Positions 25,072 through 33,655 of a stretch of DNA of 64,000 nucleotides are shown piece after piece. This DNA comes from Thiocystis violascens (GTDB lineage Bacteria > Pseudomonadota > Gammaproteobacteria > Chromatiales > Chromatiaceae): the NCBI GenBank assembly GCA_020721065.1, contig DYNM01000004.1, forward strand, positions 95,431-159,430, in the 5' to 3' direction. Below the pieces are notes generated by a model, which ran no database searches, was not told the DNA's origin, and saw only the letters and a program-made list of their open reading frames with translations. The translations under genes and the position numbers were made by a program. The first letter of the stretch is position 1. The number at the start of each line of letters is the position of its first letter.

Positions 25072-26868
25072 ATGTATGAACGTTTTTATGGTCTCAATGC
25101 TGATCCGTTTCGGCTGAGTCCCGACCATCGATTTTGTTTTAATCACGATAATTTTGCGAAGGCGAAGGCGTACATTGATTACGCCCTGCATCGGGCGGAA
25201 GGATTCGTGATGATTACTGGTCGACCGGGCACGGGTAAGACTACTTTAGTACACGATTTGCTTGAACGTTTAACGCAACAGGACGTCAAGGTTGCTACCT
25301 TGATGAGTACGCGGTTAGGTGCTGAAGATTTATTGCGTATGACCGCGTATGCGTTTGGAGTAGATGCTAAAGCTCCGAATAAAGCAACGGTGTTGCAAGG
25401 GTTGCTTAACTTTCTAGTTCAACAATATCAGTATGGTAAACGCGCACTGTTAATTATTGATGAATCACAGGATTTATCAATTGAAGCTCTCGAAGAATTA
25501 CGGTTATTAACTAATTTACAACAGGCGGGACAACCGCTGCTTCAAATTGTACTTATTGGTCAAGAGTCATTGCGCGATCTAGTGCGCAGTAAAGAATTAG
25601 AACAGCTTCATCAGCGCCTACTTGCCGCTTGGCATTTAGAGCCACTCAGTCCGCAGGAATTGATTGGTTATATTCAACATCGTTTAATTAAAGCCGGTTG
25701 GCAAGGTAATCCGCAATTCAAACCCGGTGTCATGCAAGCCATTTATGAATTCAGCGGTGGCGTTCCGCGCATGATTAACCTTGTAACCAGTCGTTTGTTA
25801 TTACACGGGTTTATTGAAGAATTACACACGTTGACGCCGGCTGATATTCAATTCGTGCTCGGTGAATTGCAGCAAGAAGAGTTGATACCACGTTCGTCGG
25901 TGACTGAATCGGATCAAATGCCGACGGCGGCGGCGAATGCTCAGACGGAGTGGGCGCGGATTGACCGGGGCTTGGTGGTCACGCCGACTGTGGCTCCCGC
26001 GACTCCGCCAGTGGCTCCGCCACCACTTGTTTCATCTCCACCACCCAAACCGCCGACACCGTCGCTCAGTCAGATTTTGCAGCACGAAGATGCTGCAAAT
26101 TTGGAATCCGAGGTGGCCGCAGCGCTGGCATGGCAACAAACGCCCATCGCGCCGCCAGCGCCAAGGCGACGGTGGCGAGTGCCGATCATTATGGCGCTGG
26201 TGTTGGTATTGCTGGGCGGTGGCGTGTTTTATGCGCGGGAGTTCATCGCGTGGCGACCGTTAGTACAACGGGTGTTAGCGTGGTTACCCAACCTGTCGTC
26301 GCCGGAGCCGCCGCAACCAGCGCCAGCGCCGCCGCGTATTGTCTCACCTCCGGTTCCCGCACCGTTGCCAGTCGTGCCGCCAGTTGCGAGTCAGCCGGGG
26401 TTGTTGACCACTGCGCCGATGACAACAGCGGTGGTGCCGACAGTTGGTGCGGAGTTGCCAGCGCGGGTGGCAGCATCGCAGGCGGCATTTGATAGCATGA
26501 CGACAGCGATCACGCCGTCACCACCGCGCCCCGTTGCGCCCACGCCGCTGGCGGTGTCGTTTGCACGCAACAGTGTGACGGTAGAGGCGCAGTTTGATTC
26601 TGCGCTCAAGGCGTTTGGTGCCCAATTGCAACAGATGCCGACGGCACGAGTAGACGTGATCGGTTATTCGGATCGTTATGGCAATCCGACCTATAACTTG
26701 ACGTTATCGCAACGTCGCGCCGAGGCAGTGGCGGCATATTTGGTTACGTTGGGTGTGGCACAAGATCGCTTGCGGGTGGAGGGTCGCGGACCGCGTGAAA
26801 CGACTGACAACGATGCCGCGCCAACGGAAGGGCGGGTGGTGGAATTGACCGTGATTGCCGACCGTTGA
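25072..26868 (+). CDS. XrtA-associated ExeA-like ATPase with C-terminal OmpA-like domain
   Basis: A 598-residue protein. The N-terminal AAA+ domain (about 1-270) starts M-Y-E-R-F-Y-G-L-N-A-D-P-F, with Walker A G-R-P-G-T-G-K-T at 50-57 and Walker B L-L-I-I-D-E-S-Q-D at 126-134. It matches the ExeA/XrtA-associated ATPase family. A Pro-rich linker follows, then one membrane helix at about 370-390, a second Pro/Ala-rich linker, and an OmpA-like peptidoglycan-binding domain (about 490-598) with the N-L-x-L-S-x-R-R-A-x-x-V motif. The ATPase would be cytoplasmic and the OmpA domain periplasmic. ATG at 25072 has an AGGTGA site. A role in assembling the export channel through the wall is inferred. Confidence 0.88.
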   Translation: MYERFYGLNADPFRLSPDHRFCFNHDNFAKAKAYIDYALHRAEGFVMITGRPGTGKTTLVHDLLERLTQQDVKVATLMSTRLGAEDLLRMTAYAFGVDAKAPNKATVLQGLLNFLVQQYQYGKRALLIIDESQDLSIEALEELRLLTNLQQAGQPLLQIVLIGQESLRDLVRSKELEQLHQRLLAAWHLEPLSPQELIGYIQHRLIKAGWQGNPQFKPGVMQAIYEFSGGVPRMINLVTSRLLLHGFIEELHTLTPADIQFVLGELQQEELIPRSSVTESDQMPTAAANAQTEWARIDRGLVVTPTVAPATPPVAPPPLVSSPPPKPPTPSLSQILQHEDAANLESEVAAALAWQQTPIAPPAPRRRWRVPIIMALVLVLLGGGVFYAREFIAWRPLVQRVLAWLPNLSSPEPPQPAPAPPRIVSPPVPAPLPVVPPVASQPGLLTTAPMTTAVVPTVGAELPARVAASQAAFDSMTTAITPSPPRPVAPTPLAVSFARNSVTVEAQFDSALKAFGAQLQQMPTARVDVIGYSDRYGNPTYNLTLSQRRAEAVAAYLVTLGVAQDRLRVEGRGPRETTDNDAAPTEGRVVELTVIADR

Positions 26869-26882
26869 GGTGACGCGCACCG

Positions 26883-28922
26883 ATGAACGTAGGTCTATTC
26901 AGTTACAGCGCCGCCTTGGTGGCCTATTTGCTGTTGACAGCGTTATTGGTGACAGCGTGGCGCGGACGCTTGATGGGATTGGTCGCAGTGCTGGCGGTCA
27001 CTGCGACCGCTACATGGGCGACGCTCAATTTAATTATTGCGGTCGATATGTTTTTACCGCTGCTGCTATTAGCTATTGTGGAATTAGTGCGTACTGGGGC
27101 ATGGCTCATTTTTTTAGTGCATATTCTCGTTGCTGATGCGGATAGTGAAGTACGGCGGCGCTGGTTAGGTAGCGTATGGATGTTAATTGCTGGCGCTGCA
27201 TTTTTAACGGTACTGTTACCTGAAGTGGTGGGTTGGCTGGCGCTGGGTGCGAATACATTATTTTTAGTATGGACTCTGTTGGCAATTACTGGTTTATTCT
27301 TAGTAGAACAGGTATTTCGGAATCGACGGGCAGAACAACGGACAGAAATTAAACACCTGTGTTTAGGATTAGGTGCAGTGTTTATTTATGACTTATTTTT
27401 TTATGCCGACGCTTTACTCATGCAACGCACTGATCCTCAACTATGGGAAGCGCGAGGTCTGGTGAATGCGTTAATTGTCCCGCTAATTGCTGTATCAGCA
27501 GCACGCAACCCTAGTTGGTCTTTAGAAGTTTATGTATCGCGGCATGTTGTTTTTCATTCAGCAACATTATCAGGTGCTGGAATTTATTTAACTGCAATGG
27601 CCGCAGCGGGATATTACATCCGCTATTTTGGTGGTACTTGGGGCGCACTACTACAAATTGCGTTTTTATTTATAGCGGTTATTGCTTTAGTGTTGTTGTT
27701 ATTCTCAGCACAACTCCGCGCCCGTCTGCGGGTTTTATTAAATCGTCATTTTTTTAGTTTGAAATACGACTACCGTGAAGAATGGCTCCGATTTACCGCC
27801 GAATTATCACGTCCTGGAGTCAACGTACCAGAAGCAGTGATAACAGCATTTGGTGCCATTGTGGGTAGTACCGGCGGGATGCTATGGATCAATAACGAAC
27901 AGGGCGCATTTACACTCATTGAGCGCGTTAATGTGTCAGCTCCCAATACGCTATTGCAACGCAGTGATCAACCACTGATTCAATTTTTAATCCAACGTGG
28001 TTGGATTATTGATTTAGTTGAATATCGGGAAGTGCCTGAGTTATATAGTGGATTTGTATCACCATCTTGGCTCGAAAAAATGCCAACTGCATGGTTGATT
28101 ATTCCCTTATTTTTTCGCAACGACCTAGGTGCTTTTGTGGTACTAACCGACACCGATCCAGTGCGACGCCTCAACTGGGAAGATCGCTCACTATTGAAAA
28201 CAGCAGGGCATCAAGCAGCGAGCTATGTTGCTCAATATCGGCTCGATCAAGCGTTAATGAGAGCACGGCAATTTGAAGCATTTAGCCAACTGTCTGCTTA
28301 TGTCGCACACGATCTTAAAAATCTATTAGCACAACAATCATTATTAATTGCAAATGCAGAAAAACATAAACATAACCCCGCTTTTGTTGATGACATGGTT
28401 CATACCATTAAGAATTCAGTGACGCGCATGGAGCGTTTGATGCAACAATTGCGTACCGGAGCGAGAAGCGCACCTGCATCTAGCGTACAACTTGATGAAT
28501 TACTTGATGAATTGGCGCTTGCTTATAGTGATCGTCAACCGCAGCCGCAGTTATTGCAACGGACTCAAGGACTTCATGTTGATGCTGATCGTGAACGGTT
28601 GCGTACTGTATTGGGACATTTATTGCAAAATGCACAAGATGCCACACCGCCCACGGGACATATATGGTTGCGATTACAACAGTTAGGTAGCGATGCTATT
28701 ATTGAAATTGAAGATACAGGCACTGGCATGTCACCCGAATTTATTTGTGAGCGATTATTTCGACCATTTGATTCAACAAAAGGATTAACAGGAATGGGAA
28801 TTGGGGCATTTGAAAGCCGAGAATTTATTCGTTCACTCGGCGGCACTTTAAATGTTCACAGCCAACTTGGACAAGGAACCGTGATGCAAATTGTGCTGCC
28901 CCAACCAAAAGTAAAGGAATAA
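26883..28922 (+). CDS. prsK: PEP-CTERM system sensor histidine kinase PrsK
   Basis: A 679-residue kinase. Roughly eight membrane helices fill the first 280 residues, a GAF-like region follows, and then the kinase core. The phosphoacceptor is His476 in V-A-H-D-L-K-N-L-L-A. The ATPase domain shows L-L-Q-N-A-Q-D-A-T and E-D-T-G-T-G-M-S with a late G-M-G-I-G-A-F glycine loop. PrsK works with PrsR in exosortase A loci and is linked to expression of PEP-CTERM proteins and exopolysaccharide. It starts 14 bp after the ATPase and ends 2 bp before prsR. Confidence 0.93.
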   Translation: MNVGLFSYSAALVAYLLLTALLVTAWRGRLMGLVAVLAVTATATWATLNLIIAVDMFLPLLLLAIVELVRTGAWLIFLVHILVADADSEVRRRWLGSVWMLIAGAAFLTVLLPEVVGWLALGANTLFLVWTLLAITGLFLVEQVFRNRRAEQRTEIKHLCLGLGAVFIYDLFFYADALLMQRTDPQLWEARGLVNALIVPLIAVSAARNPSWSLEVYVSRHVVFHSATLSGAGIYLTAMAAAGYYIRYFGGTWGALLQIAFLFIAVIALVLLLFSAQLRARLRVLLNRHFFSLKYDYREEWLRFTAELSRPGVNVPEAVITAFGAIVGSTGGMLWINNEQGAFTLIERVNVSAPNTLLQRSDQPLIQFLIQRGWIIDLVEYREVPELYSGFVSPSWLEKMPTAWLIIPLFFRNDLGAFVVLTDTDPVRRLNWEDRSLLKTAGHQAASYVAQYRLDQALMRARQFEAFSQLSAYVAHDLKNLLAQQSLLIANAEKHKHNPAFVDDMVHTIKNSVTRMERLMQQLRTGARSAPASSVQLDELLDELALAYSDRQPQPQLLQRTQGLHVDADRERLRTVLGHLLQNAQDATPPTGHIWLRLQQLGSDAIIEIEDTGTGMSPEFICERLFRPFDSTKGLTGMGIGAFESREFIRSLGGTLNVHSQLGQGTVMQIVLPQPKVKE

Positions 28923-28924
28923 TA

Positions 28925-30298
28925 ATGAAAAAAAAAGCACTTAAACCTTTGTTAGTCGTTGAAGACGATGTTGGATTACAAAGTCAATTGCGCTGGTGTT
29001 TTGATGATTTTGAAGTGGTAATTGCTGGTAATCGCAGCGATGCCATGACGGCGGTGCGTCGTTATCGTCCGAGTGTAGTGACATTGGATTTAGGTTTACC
29101 GCCTGATCCCGGCGGCGTGAGTGAAGGATTCGCCACTTTAGAAGAAATACTCACCTTTGCACCAGAAACTAAGGTCATTGTGGCAACCGGTAACGATGAT
29201 CGCCGCAATGCGGTTAAAGCAATTGGATTAGGCGCGTATGATTTTTATCTCAAACCAATCGATGCTGATGTATTAAATTTAGTAGTAGGACGAGCGCAGC
29301 AACTGTTTGAATTAGAGTTAGAAAATAGACGGTTACATCAACCGGTTGGCAATACATTACTGCATGGAATTGTTGGCAATAGCCCACAAATGTTGAAAGT
29401 GTGTCAAACTATTGAAAAAGTTGCAATAACTAATGCCAGCGTTTTGTTATTAGGTGAAAGTGGTACTGGTAAAGAATTATTTGCGCGTGCCTTGCATGAC
29501 ATGGGAAGTCGTGCTGCTGGTTCTCTGGTAGCAATTAACTGCGCCGCAATTCCAGAACATCTACTAGAAAGTGAACTATTCGGTTATGAAAAAGGCGCAT
29601 TCACTGGAGCGACAAAACAAACTCGCGGCAAAGTTGAATATGCAGATGGCGGCACCTTATTCTTAGACGAAATTGGTGATTTACCGTTGCCACTACAAGC
29701 CAAGCTCTTACGGTTTTTACAGGAAAGAGTGATTGAGCGTGTTGGCGGTCGTGAAACAATTGCTGTTGATTTAAGATTGGTTTGTGCCACACACCAAAAC
29801 TTGCAAAAACGGATCGTAGATGGGTTATTTAGGGAAGATTTATTTTTTCGCATTAGCGAGATTATTATCAACTTGCCGCCATTGCGCGACCGCGATGGCG
29901 ATGTCATTTTGATTGCTAAAGCATTCCTCAATCGGTTTAACCTTGAATTCAGAAAGTCACTGCGCGGATTTACACGGGAAGCATTAACTGCAATCGAAAA
30001 TTATCATTGGCCTGGCAATGTGCGCGAAATGGAAAGTCGTATTAAACGCGCAACTATTATGGCAGAAGGACAACAAATTACTTTAAATGATTTGGATTTA
30101 GATTGTGTGAGCGATGTTCCTCATACACTGATGACTATACAAGAAGCCCGATTACAAGCAGAATCGCAAGTTATCCGGCGGGCGCTAATTCAATTTGACG
30201 GTAACATATCGCTTGCCGCTAAAGAATTAGGCGTTACCCGCCCAACGTTGTATGGTTTACTCGAAAAGTATCACCTAAAAGCTGCTTCCAAAGAGTAA
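28925..30298 (+). CDS. prsR: PEP-CTERM-box sigma-54 response regulator PrsR
   Basis: A 457-residue NtrC-type regulator. The receiver domain has phosphoacceptor Asp55 in T-L-D-L-G-L-P and a K-P late in the domain. The AAA+ domain has Walker A G-E-S-G-T-G-K-E at 177-184 and the sigma-54 contact loop G-A-F-T-G-A at 224-229. A C-terminal Fis-like helix-turn-helix reads L-A-A-K-E-L-G-V-T-R-P-T-L-Y. It should activate sigma-54 promoters when phosphorylated by PrsK, encoded 2 bp upstream. Partial sigma-54-like boxes at 20561 and 24911 are candidate targets. Confidence 0.95.
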   Translation: MKKKALKPLLVVEDDVGLQSQLRWCFDDFEVVIAGNRSDAMTAVRRYRPSVVTLDLGLPPDPGGVSEGFATLEEILTFAPETKVIVATGNDDRRNAVKAIGLGAYDFYLKPIDADVLNLVVGRAQQLFELELENRRLHQPVGNTLLHGIVGNSPQMLKVCQTIEKVAITNASVLLLGESGTGKELFARALHDMGSRAAGSLVAINCAAIPEHLLESELFGYEKGAFTGATKQTRGKVEYADGGTLFLDEIGDLPLPLQAKLLRFLQERVIERVGGRETIAVDLRLVCATHQNLQKRIVDGLFREDLFFRISEIIINLPPLRDRDGDVILIAKAFLNRFNLEFRKSLRGFTREALTAIENYHWPGNVREMESRIKRATIMAEGQQITLNDLDLDCVSDVPHTLMTIQEARLQAESQVIRRALIQFDGNISLAAKELGVTRPTLYGLLEKYHLKAASKE

Positions 30299-30325
30299 AC
30301 AAGTGTGGGAGCGAGGGAACATATT

Positions 30326-30976
30326 GTGAAAATCTACTTTAGTTTAGAAAAAAAGATTGCTTTAGTCAGTATTCTGTCATTACTGTTGATGACCAGTTGT
30401 TCTGTATTCAAACGGCAACAAAAATTGCCGCCAGTTCCATCGGAACAACGTGAAGCTACCGTGCAAGATGGCTATTTTTATCAAATTGCGCCTGGTGATA
30501 CTGTCAACATTTTTGTTTGGGGTTTGAGTGAATTATCTGGTAGTGTTCCCGTGCGCCCTGACGGCATGTTAACGACGCCATTGATTGAAGATATGCAGGC
30601 AAGTGGTAAAACGCCATCGCAACTGGCGCGTGATCTTGAAAAACAATTTGCAACTTATGTTCGCTCACCAATTGTTACGGTGATTGTGAATGGGTTTATA
30701 GGATTACCAACACAACAGGTACGAATTGTTGGTGAAGCTTTAAAGCCGGCGGCGGTACCGTTTCGTAAACATATGACACTGTTGGATTTAATGATTCAAG
30801 TTGGTGGATTAACAGAGTTTGCTGCTGGTAATCAATCAGTTTTGGTACGCTATCAAGATGGCAAACAACAACAGTATTCGGTGCGTCTGAATGATTTAAT
30901 CCGCAACGGTGATATTTCACAGAATGTCAGTTTATTGCCAGGCGATATTTTAATCATTCCTGAATCTTGGTTTTAG
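30326..30976 (+). CDS. Wza-type polysaccharide export lipoprotein
   Basis: A 216-residue outer-membrane export protein of the XrtA type. It has a lipoprotein signal ending L-L-M-T-S-C, then a Poly_export domain beginning Y-x-I-A-P-G-D-T-V-N-I-F-V-W, and a SLBB-like domain with V-R-I-V-G-E-A and the G-D-I-L-I-I-P-E-S-W-F end. It should form or seed the pore through which exopolysaccharide leaves the cell. The frame opens at a GTG at 30305. The GTG at 30326 has an AGGGA site 7-8 nt upstream and starts a normal signal peptide, so I chose it. Confidence 0.9.
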   Translation: MKIYFSLEKKIALVSILSLLLMTSCSVFKRQQKLPPVPSEQREATVQDGYFYQIAPGDTVNIFVWGLSELSGSVPVRPDGMLTTPLIEDMQASGKTPSQLARDLEKQFATYVRSPIVTVIVNGFIGLPTQQVRIVGEALKPAAVPFRKHMTLLDLMIQVGGLTEFAAGNQSVLVRYQDGKQQQYSVRLNDLIRNGDISQNVSLLPGDILIIPESWF

Positions 30977-31039
30977 ACATATCAGTATAGTTTGATTTGT
31001 TGCCAAGTATATTCCCAACTTTGAATTTAAAGAACCACT

Positions 31040-32614
31040 ATGCACGAGATTTTAGTACAAGTCTTAACCTATGCACGAGGGATGTGGCGTCATCGTTGGT
31101 TGGCGCTCATTACTGCATGGGTTGTTGCAATCAGCGGTTGGGTATTTGTTAGTCGAATCCCTGATGAGTTTTCTGCTTCAGCACGAGTTTTCGTCGATAC
31201 AAATAGTGTTTTACGTCCACTATTGCAAGGTTTGACCGTGCAACCAGATTTAGTGCAACGCGTAGCACTAATGAGCAAGATGTTATTAAGCCGCCCAAAC
31301 TTAGAAAAAATTCTAAGTATGAGTGACCTTGATTTGATGCAAAATAACGAACGTGAAAAAGAAGTGTTAATTGCAGAGTTGAGCGATAAAATCAAAATTA
31401 TGGGGGATCGCTCAAATCCGTCACTTTATTCTATTTCGTTTGAGCACCGCAACTCAGAAAGTGCGAAAAAAGTAGTTCAGTCACTGGTTTCAATCTTCAT
31501 TGAGGAAGCTTTAACGAATGATCAACGAGCTTCCACAACTGCCCAAGACTTCTTAGATCAAGAGATTGATGAATACGAATCACGGCTAAAACAATCTGAG
31601 CAACAACTCGCAGATTTTCAACGTAAATATGCTGGCTTATTATCATCAGATCAAGGTGGCTATTATAAGGCATTGGAAATTGCCAGAGCAGGTTTGAAAG
31701 ACTCAGAACTAGCCTTACGAGAAGCAAATTGGCGACGTGATGAATTAAGTTTTCAAATTGAGACTCAAGATCAAGCATTTATTTCTAGTGTTAATGATAC
31801 ACCTTCACAAGATATAGAAGACCCACGTATTTTAGCGTTACAAACACGACTCGATGATTTACTGTTGCGTTACACAGAAAAACATCCAGATATTATAGAG
31901 TTGCGCCGACAAATCACGGAAAGCCAGTTACGCAATAAGCAAAAAGCACTTGCCAGTCGTACTGAACAAGCAACAGGCGCTGTACAAGCAGATACGGTTT
32001 ATGGCAGCTTAAAAGTCGCATTGAGTGAAGCAGATACACAAATTGCTGCCATGAAAGCACGAGTTGAAGATTATAGTAAACGAGTTACCGAACTTGAAAG
32101 TCAAATTGATAGCATTCCACGCATTGAAGCCGAATTAAAACAATTGACTCGTAACTATACTACTGTTGCTGAACAGCATAAAGCGATGCTAGAACGTCGT
32201 GAAACAGCCCGCTTATCAAAATCAGTAGAAAAAACGGCAGAAGGAGTTAAGTTCCGTATTATTGATCCACCTTTTTCTCCTTTGAAACCTTCTGCTCCAA
32301 ATCGCTTATTACTTTCTAGCGCCGTATTTTTGTCCTCAATAGCCGCTGGACTTGTTTTAGCGTTCATTATGGATTTATTAAAGCCTGTTTTTGACGACCG
32401 TGGGCAACTTTACCGTATAACAGGGCTACCTGTGCTAGGAACTGTTGCTCTTATTGATAAACAAAAAAATCAGCGGCGAGAGCGGTTAATGTTAGTTCCA
32501 TTTGTTTTAGTAGCTATAGGGTTAGTCATCGTTTTTTTGTTTGTGTTGTTTGGTCTGCCGATTTTGCGCGAGCTGCTACAAGCAAAATTTTCTTACCTTC
32601 TTAGTTGGTTATAA
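31040..32614 (+). CDS. XrtA system chain-length determinant (Wzz/GumC type)
   Basis: A 524-residue inner-membrane protein with one helix near the N-terminus (about 18-35) and one near the C-terminus (about 485-510). A long periplasmic coiled-coil region rich in Glu, Gln and Lys lies between them. The Wzz signature precedes the last third: I-D-P-P-F-S-P-L-K-P-S-A-P-N-R, followed by a third hydrophobic stretch. These proteins set polymer length and partner the BY-kinase encoded next (14 bp downstream). It has no kinase domain of its own. Confidence 0.92.
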   Translation: MHEILVQVLTYARGMWRHRWLALITAWVVAISGWVFVSRIPDEFSASARVFVDTNSVLRPLLQGLTVQPDLVQRVALMSKMLLSRPNLEKILSMSDLDLMQNNEREKEVLIAELSDKIKIMGDRSNPSLYSISFEHRNSESAKKVVQSLVSIFIEEALTNDQRASTTAQDFLDQEIDEYESRLKQSEQQLADFQRKYAGLLSSDQGGYYKALEIARAGLKDSELALREANWRRDELSFQIETQDQAFISSVNDTPSQDIEDPRILALQTRLDDLLLRYTEKHPDIIELRRQITESQLRNKQKALASRTEQATGAVQADTVYGSLKVALSEADTQIAAMKARVEDYSKRVTELESQIDSIPRIEAELKQLTRNYTTVAEQHKAMLERRETARLSKSVEKTAEGVKFRIIDPPFSPLKPSAPNRLLLSSAVFLSSIAAGLVLAFIMDLLKPVFDDRGQLYRITGLPVLGTVALIDKQKNQRRERLMLVPFVLVAIGLVIVFLFVLFGLPILRELLQAKFSYLLSWL

Positions 32615-32628
32615 GGTCAAATTACTCC

Positions 32629-33636
32629 ATGAATACCATTCAAAAAGCACTTGCGAAGCGTGAACATGCCACACCTTCTGTTTTAACAGAGTCTACAAGC
32701 ACAGTTCTTCAAATAGATGCTGTGCAGCCATCGACCAAAATTGTTCAACAACATACCATTTCAGATCAAACAGTATATTTTACAGAAACTCAAAATGATT
32801 TAAATACTGGAAAAGACTCGAACGTTGAACAAGAAAAATCAAATACTGTTCAAAACAGATTTCATCGCTTACCATTCGATCAGCTTCGTCAAGCTGGAGT
32901 GTTAACACCAGATGCTAAACGCTCTCAACTTGCTGAAGAATACCGTTTAATTAAACGTCCGTTGTTACTTAATGTTGATAAAAAAGGCGCTGATATTGCG
33001 GAAAATCCAAATTTAATTATGGTAACAAGTGCTTTGCCAGGTGAAGGGAAAACCTTTACTGCGATCAATCTTGCAATGAGTATTGCCATGGAGCAGGATC
33101 GCACCGTCTTGCTAGTAGATGGTGATGTTGCAAAACCGGCAGCCTCAAAACGTTTAGGTATTACTTTTGAGCAAGGTCTTATTGATCTTTTAGAAAATGA
33201 TCGGCTATCTATTGCAGATGTTTTAGTAAAAACCAACATAGAAAACATGCGAGTGATACCAGCAGGAAAACACCATGATAGAGCGACCGAGCTTTTAGCA
33301 AGCGAACGCATGTTAGCTATTATGGAAGAACTTTCATCTCGTTACCCGGATCGCATTGTTATCTTTGACTCGCCACCACTTTTGTTGACTACCGAAAGTG
33401 CAGTTTTATCAGAAATGATGGGTCAAATTGTGGTGGTCGTAGCCGCAGAACAGACTGTACAACAAGCAGTTATCGAAGCCTTAACTAGATTGGGACAAGA
33501 TAAAATTAAGGGGCTAGTTTTAAATAAATATCGACCAAGTTTTGGAAGTCGATATGGCAGTGGATATGGTTACAGTTACAGCTATAGTTATGGTGACGTT
33601 CCAACAAGTGATGTTAGTAGTAAACCAAAAGATTAA
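32629..33636 (+). CDS. XrtA-associated BY-type tyrosine kinase (CpsD/EpsG-like)
   Basis: A 335-residue cytoplasmic kinase. After a variable N-terminal region it has E-E-Y-R-L-I-K-R, Walker A A-L-P-G-E-G-K-T, Walker A' L-L-V-D-G-D-V-A-K-P, and Walker B I-V-I-F-D-S-P-P. The C-terminal tail is tyrosine-rich, with eight Tyr in the stretch around 33554-33595, the usual autophosphorylation cluster that gates the chain-length partner. ATG at 32629 follows the Wzz stop by 14 bp. The tail region is overlapped by an open frame extending from the next gene, which I do not regard as translated. Confidence 0.92.
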   Translation: MNTIQKALAKREHATPSVLTESTSTVLQIDAVQPSTKIVQQHTISDQTVYFTETQNDLNTGKDSNVEQEKSNTVQNRFHRLPFDQLRQAGVLTPDAKRSQLAEEYRLIKRPLLLNVDKKGADIAENPNLIMVTSALPGEGKTFTAINLAMSIAMEQDRTVLLVDGDVAKPAASKRLGITFEQGLIDLLENDRLSIADVLVKTNIENMRVIPAGKHHDRATELLASERMLAIMEELSSRYPDRIVIFDSPPLLLTTESAVLSEMMGQIVVVVAAEQTVQQAVIEALTRLGQDKIKGLVLNKYRPSFGSRYGSGYGYSYSYSYGDVPTSDVSSKPKD

Positions 33637-33644
33637 CAGAGTTT

Positions 33645-33648
33645 GGAG
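33645..33648 (+). promoter_or_regulatory. Ribosome site fixing a TTG start
   Basis: GGAG lies 7 nt before the TTG at 33656. No ATG is available near the signal peptide of the outer-membrane gene, and upstream ATGs fall inside the kinase tail, so this site decides the start. Confidence 0.6.
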
Positions 33649-33655
33649 ATTTAAA

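Noticed and set aside
33542..33655. N-terminal extension of the outer-membrane barrel gene into the kinase tail
   Set aside because: The extension is a Met/Val/Asp-rich shadow of the Tyr-rich kinase tail, lies before the signal peptide, and lacks a ribosome site.
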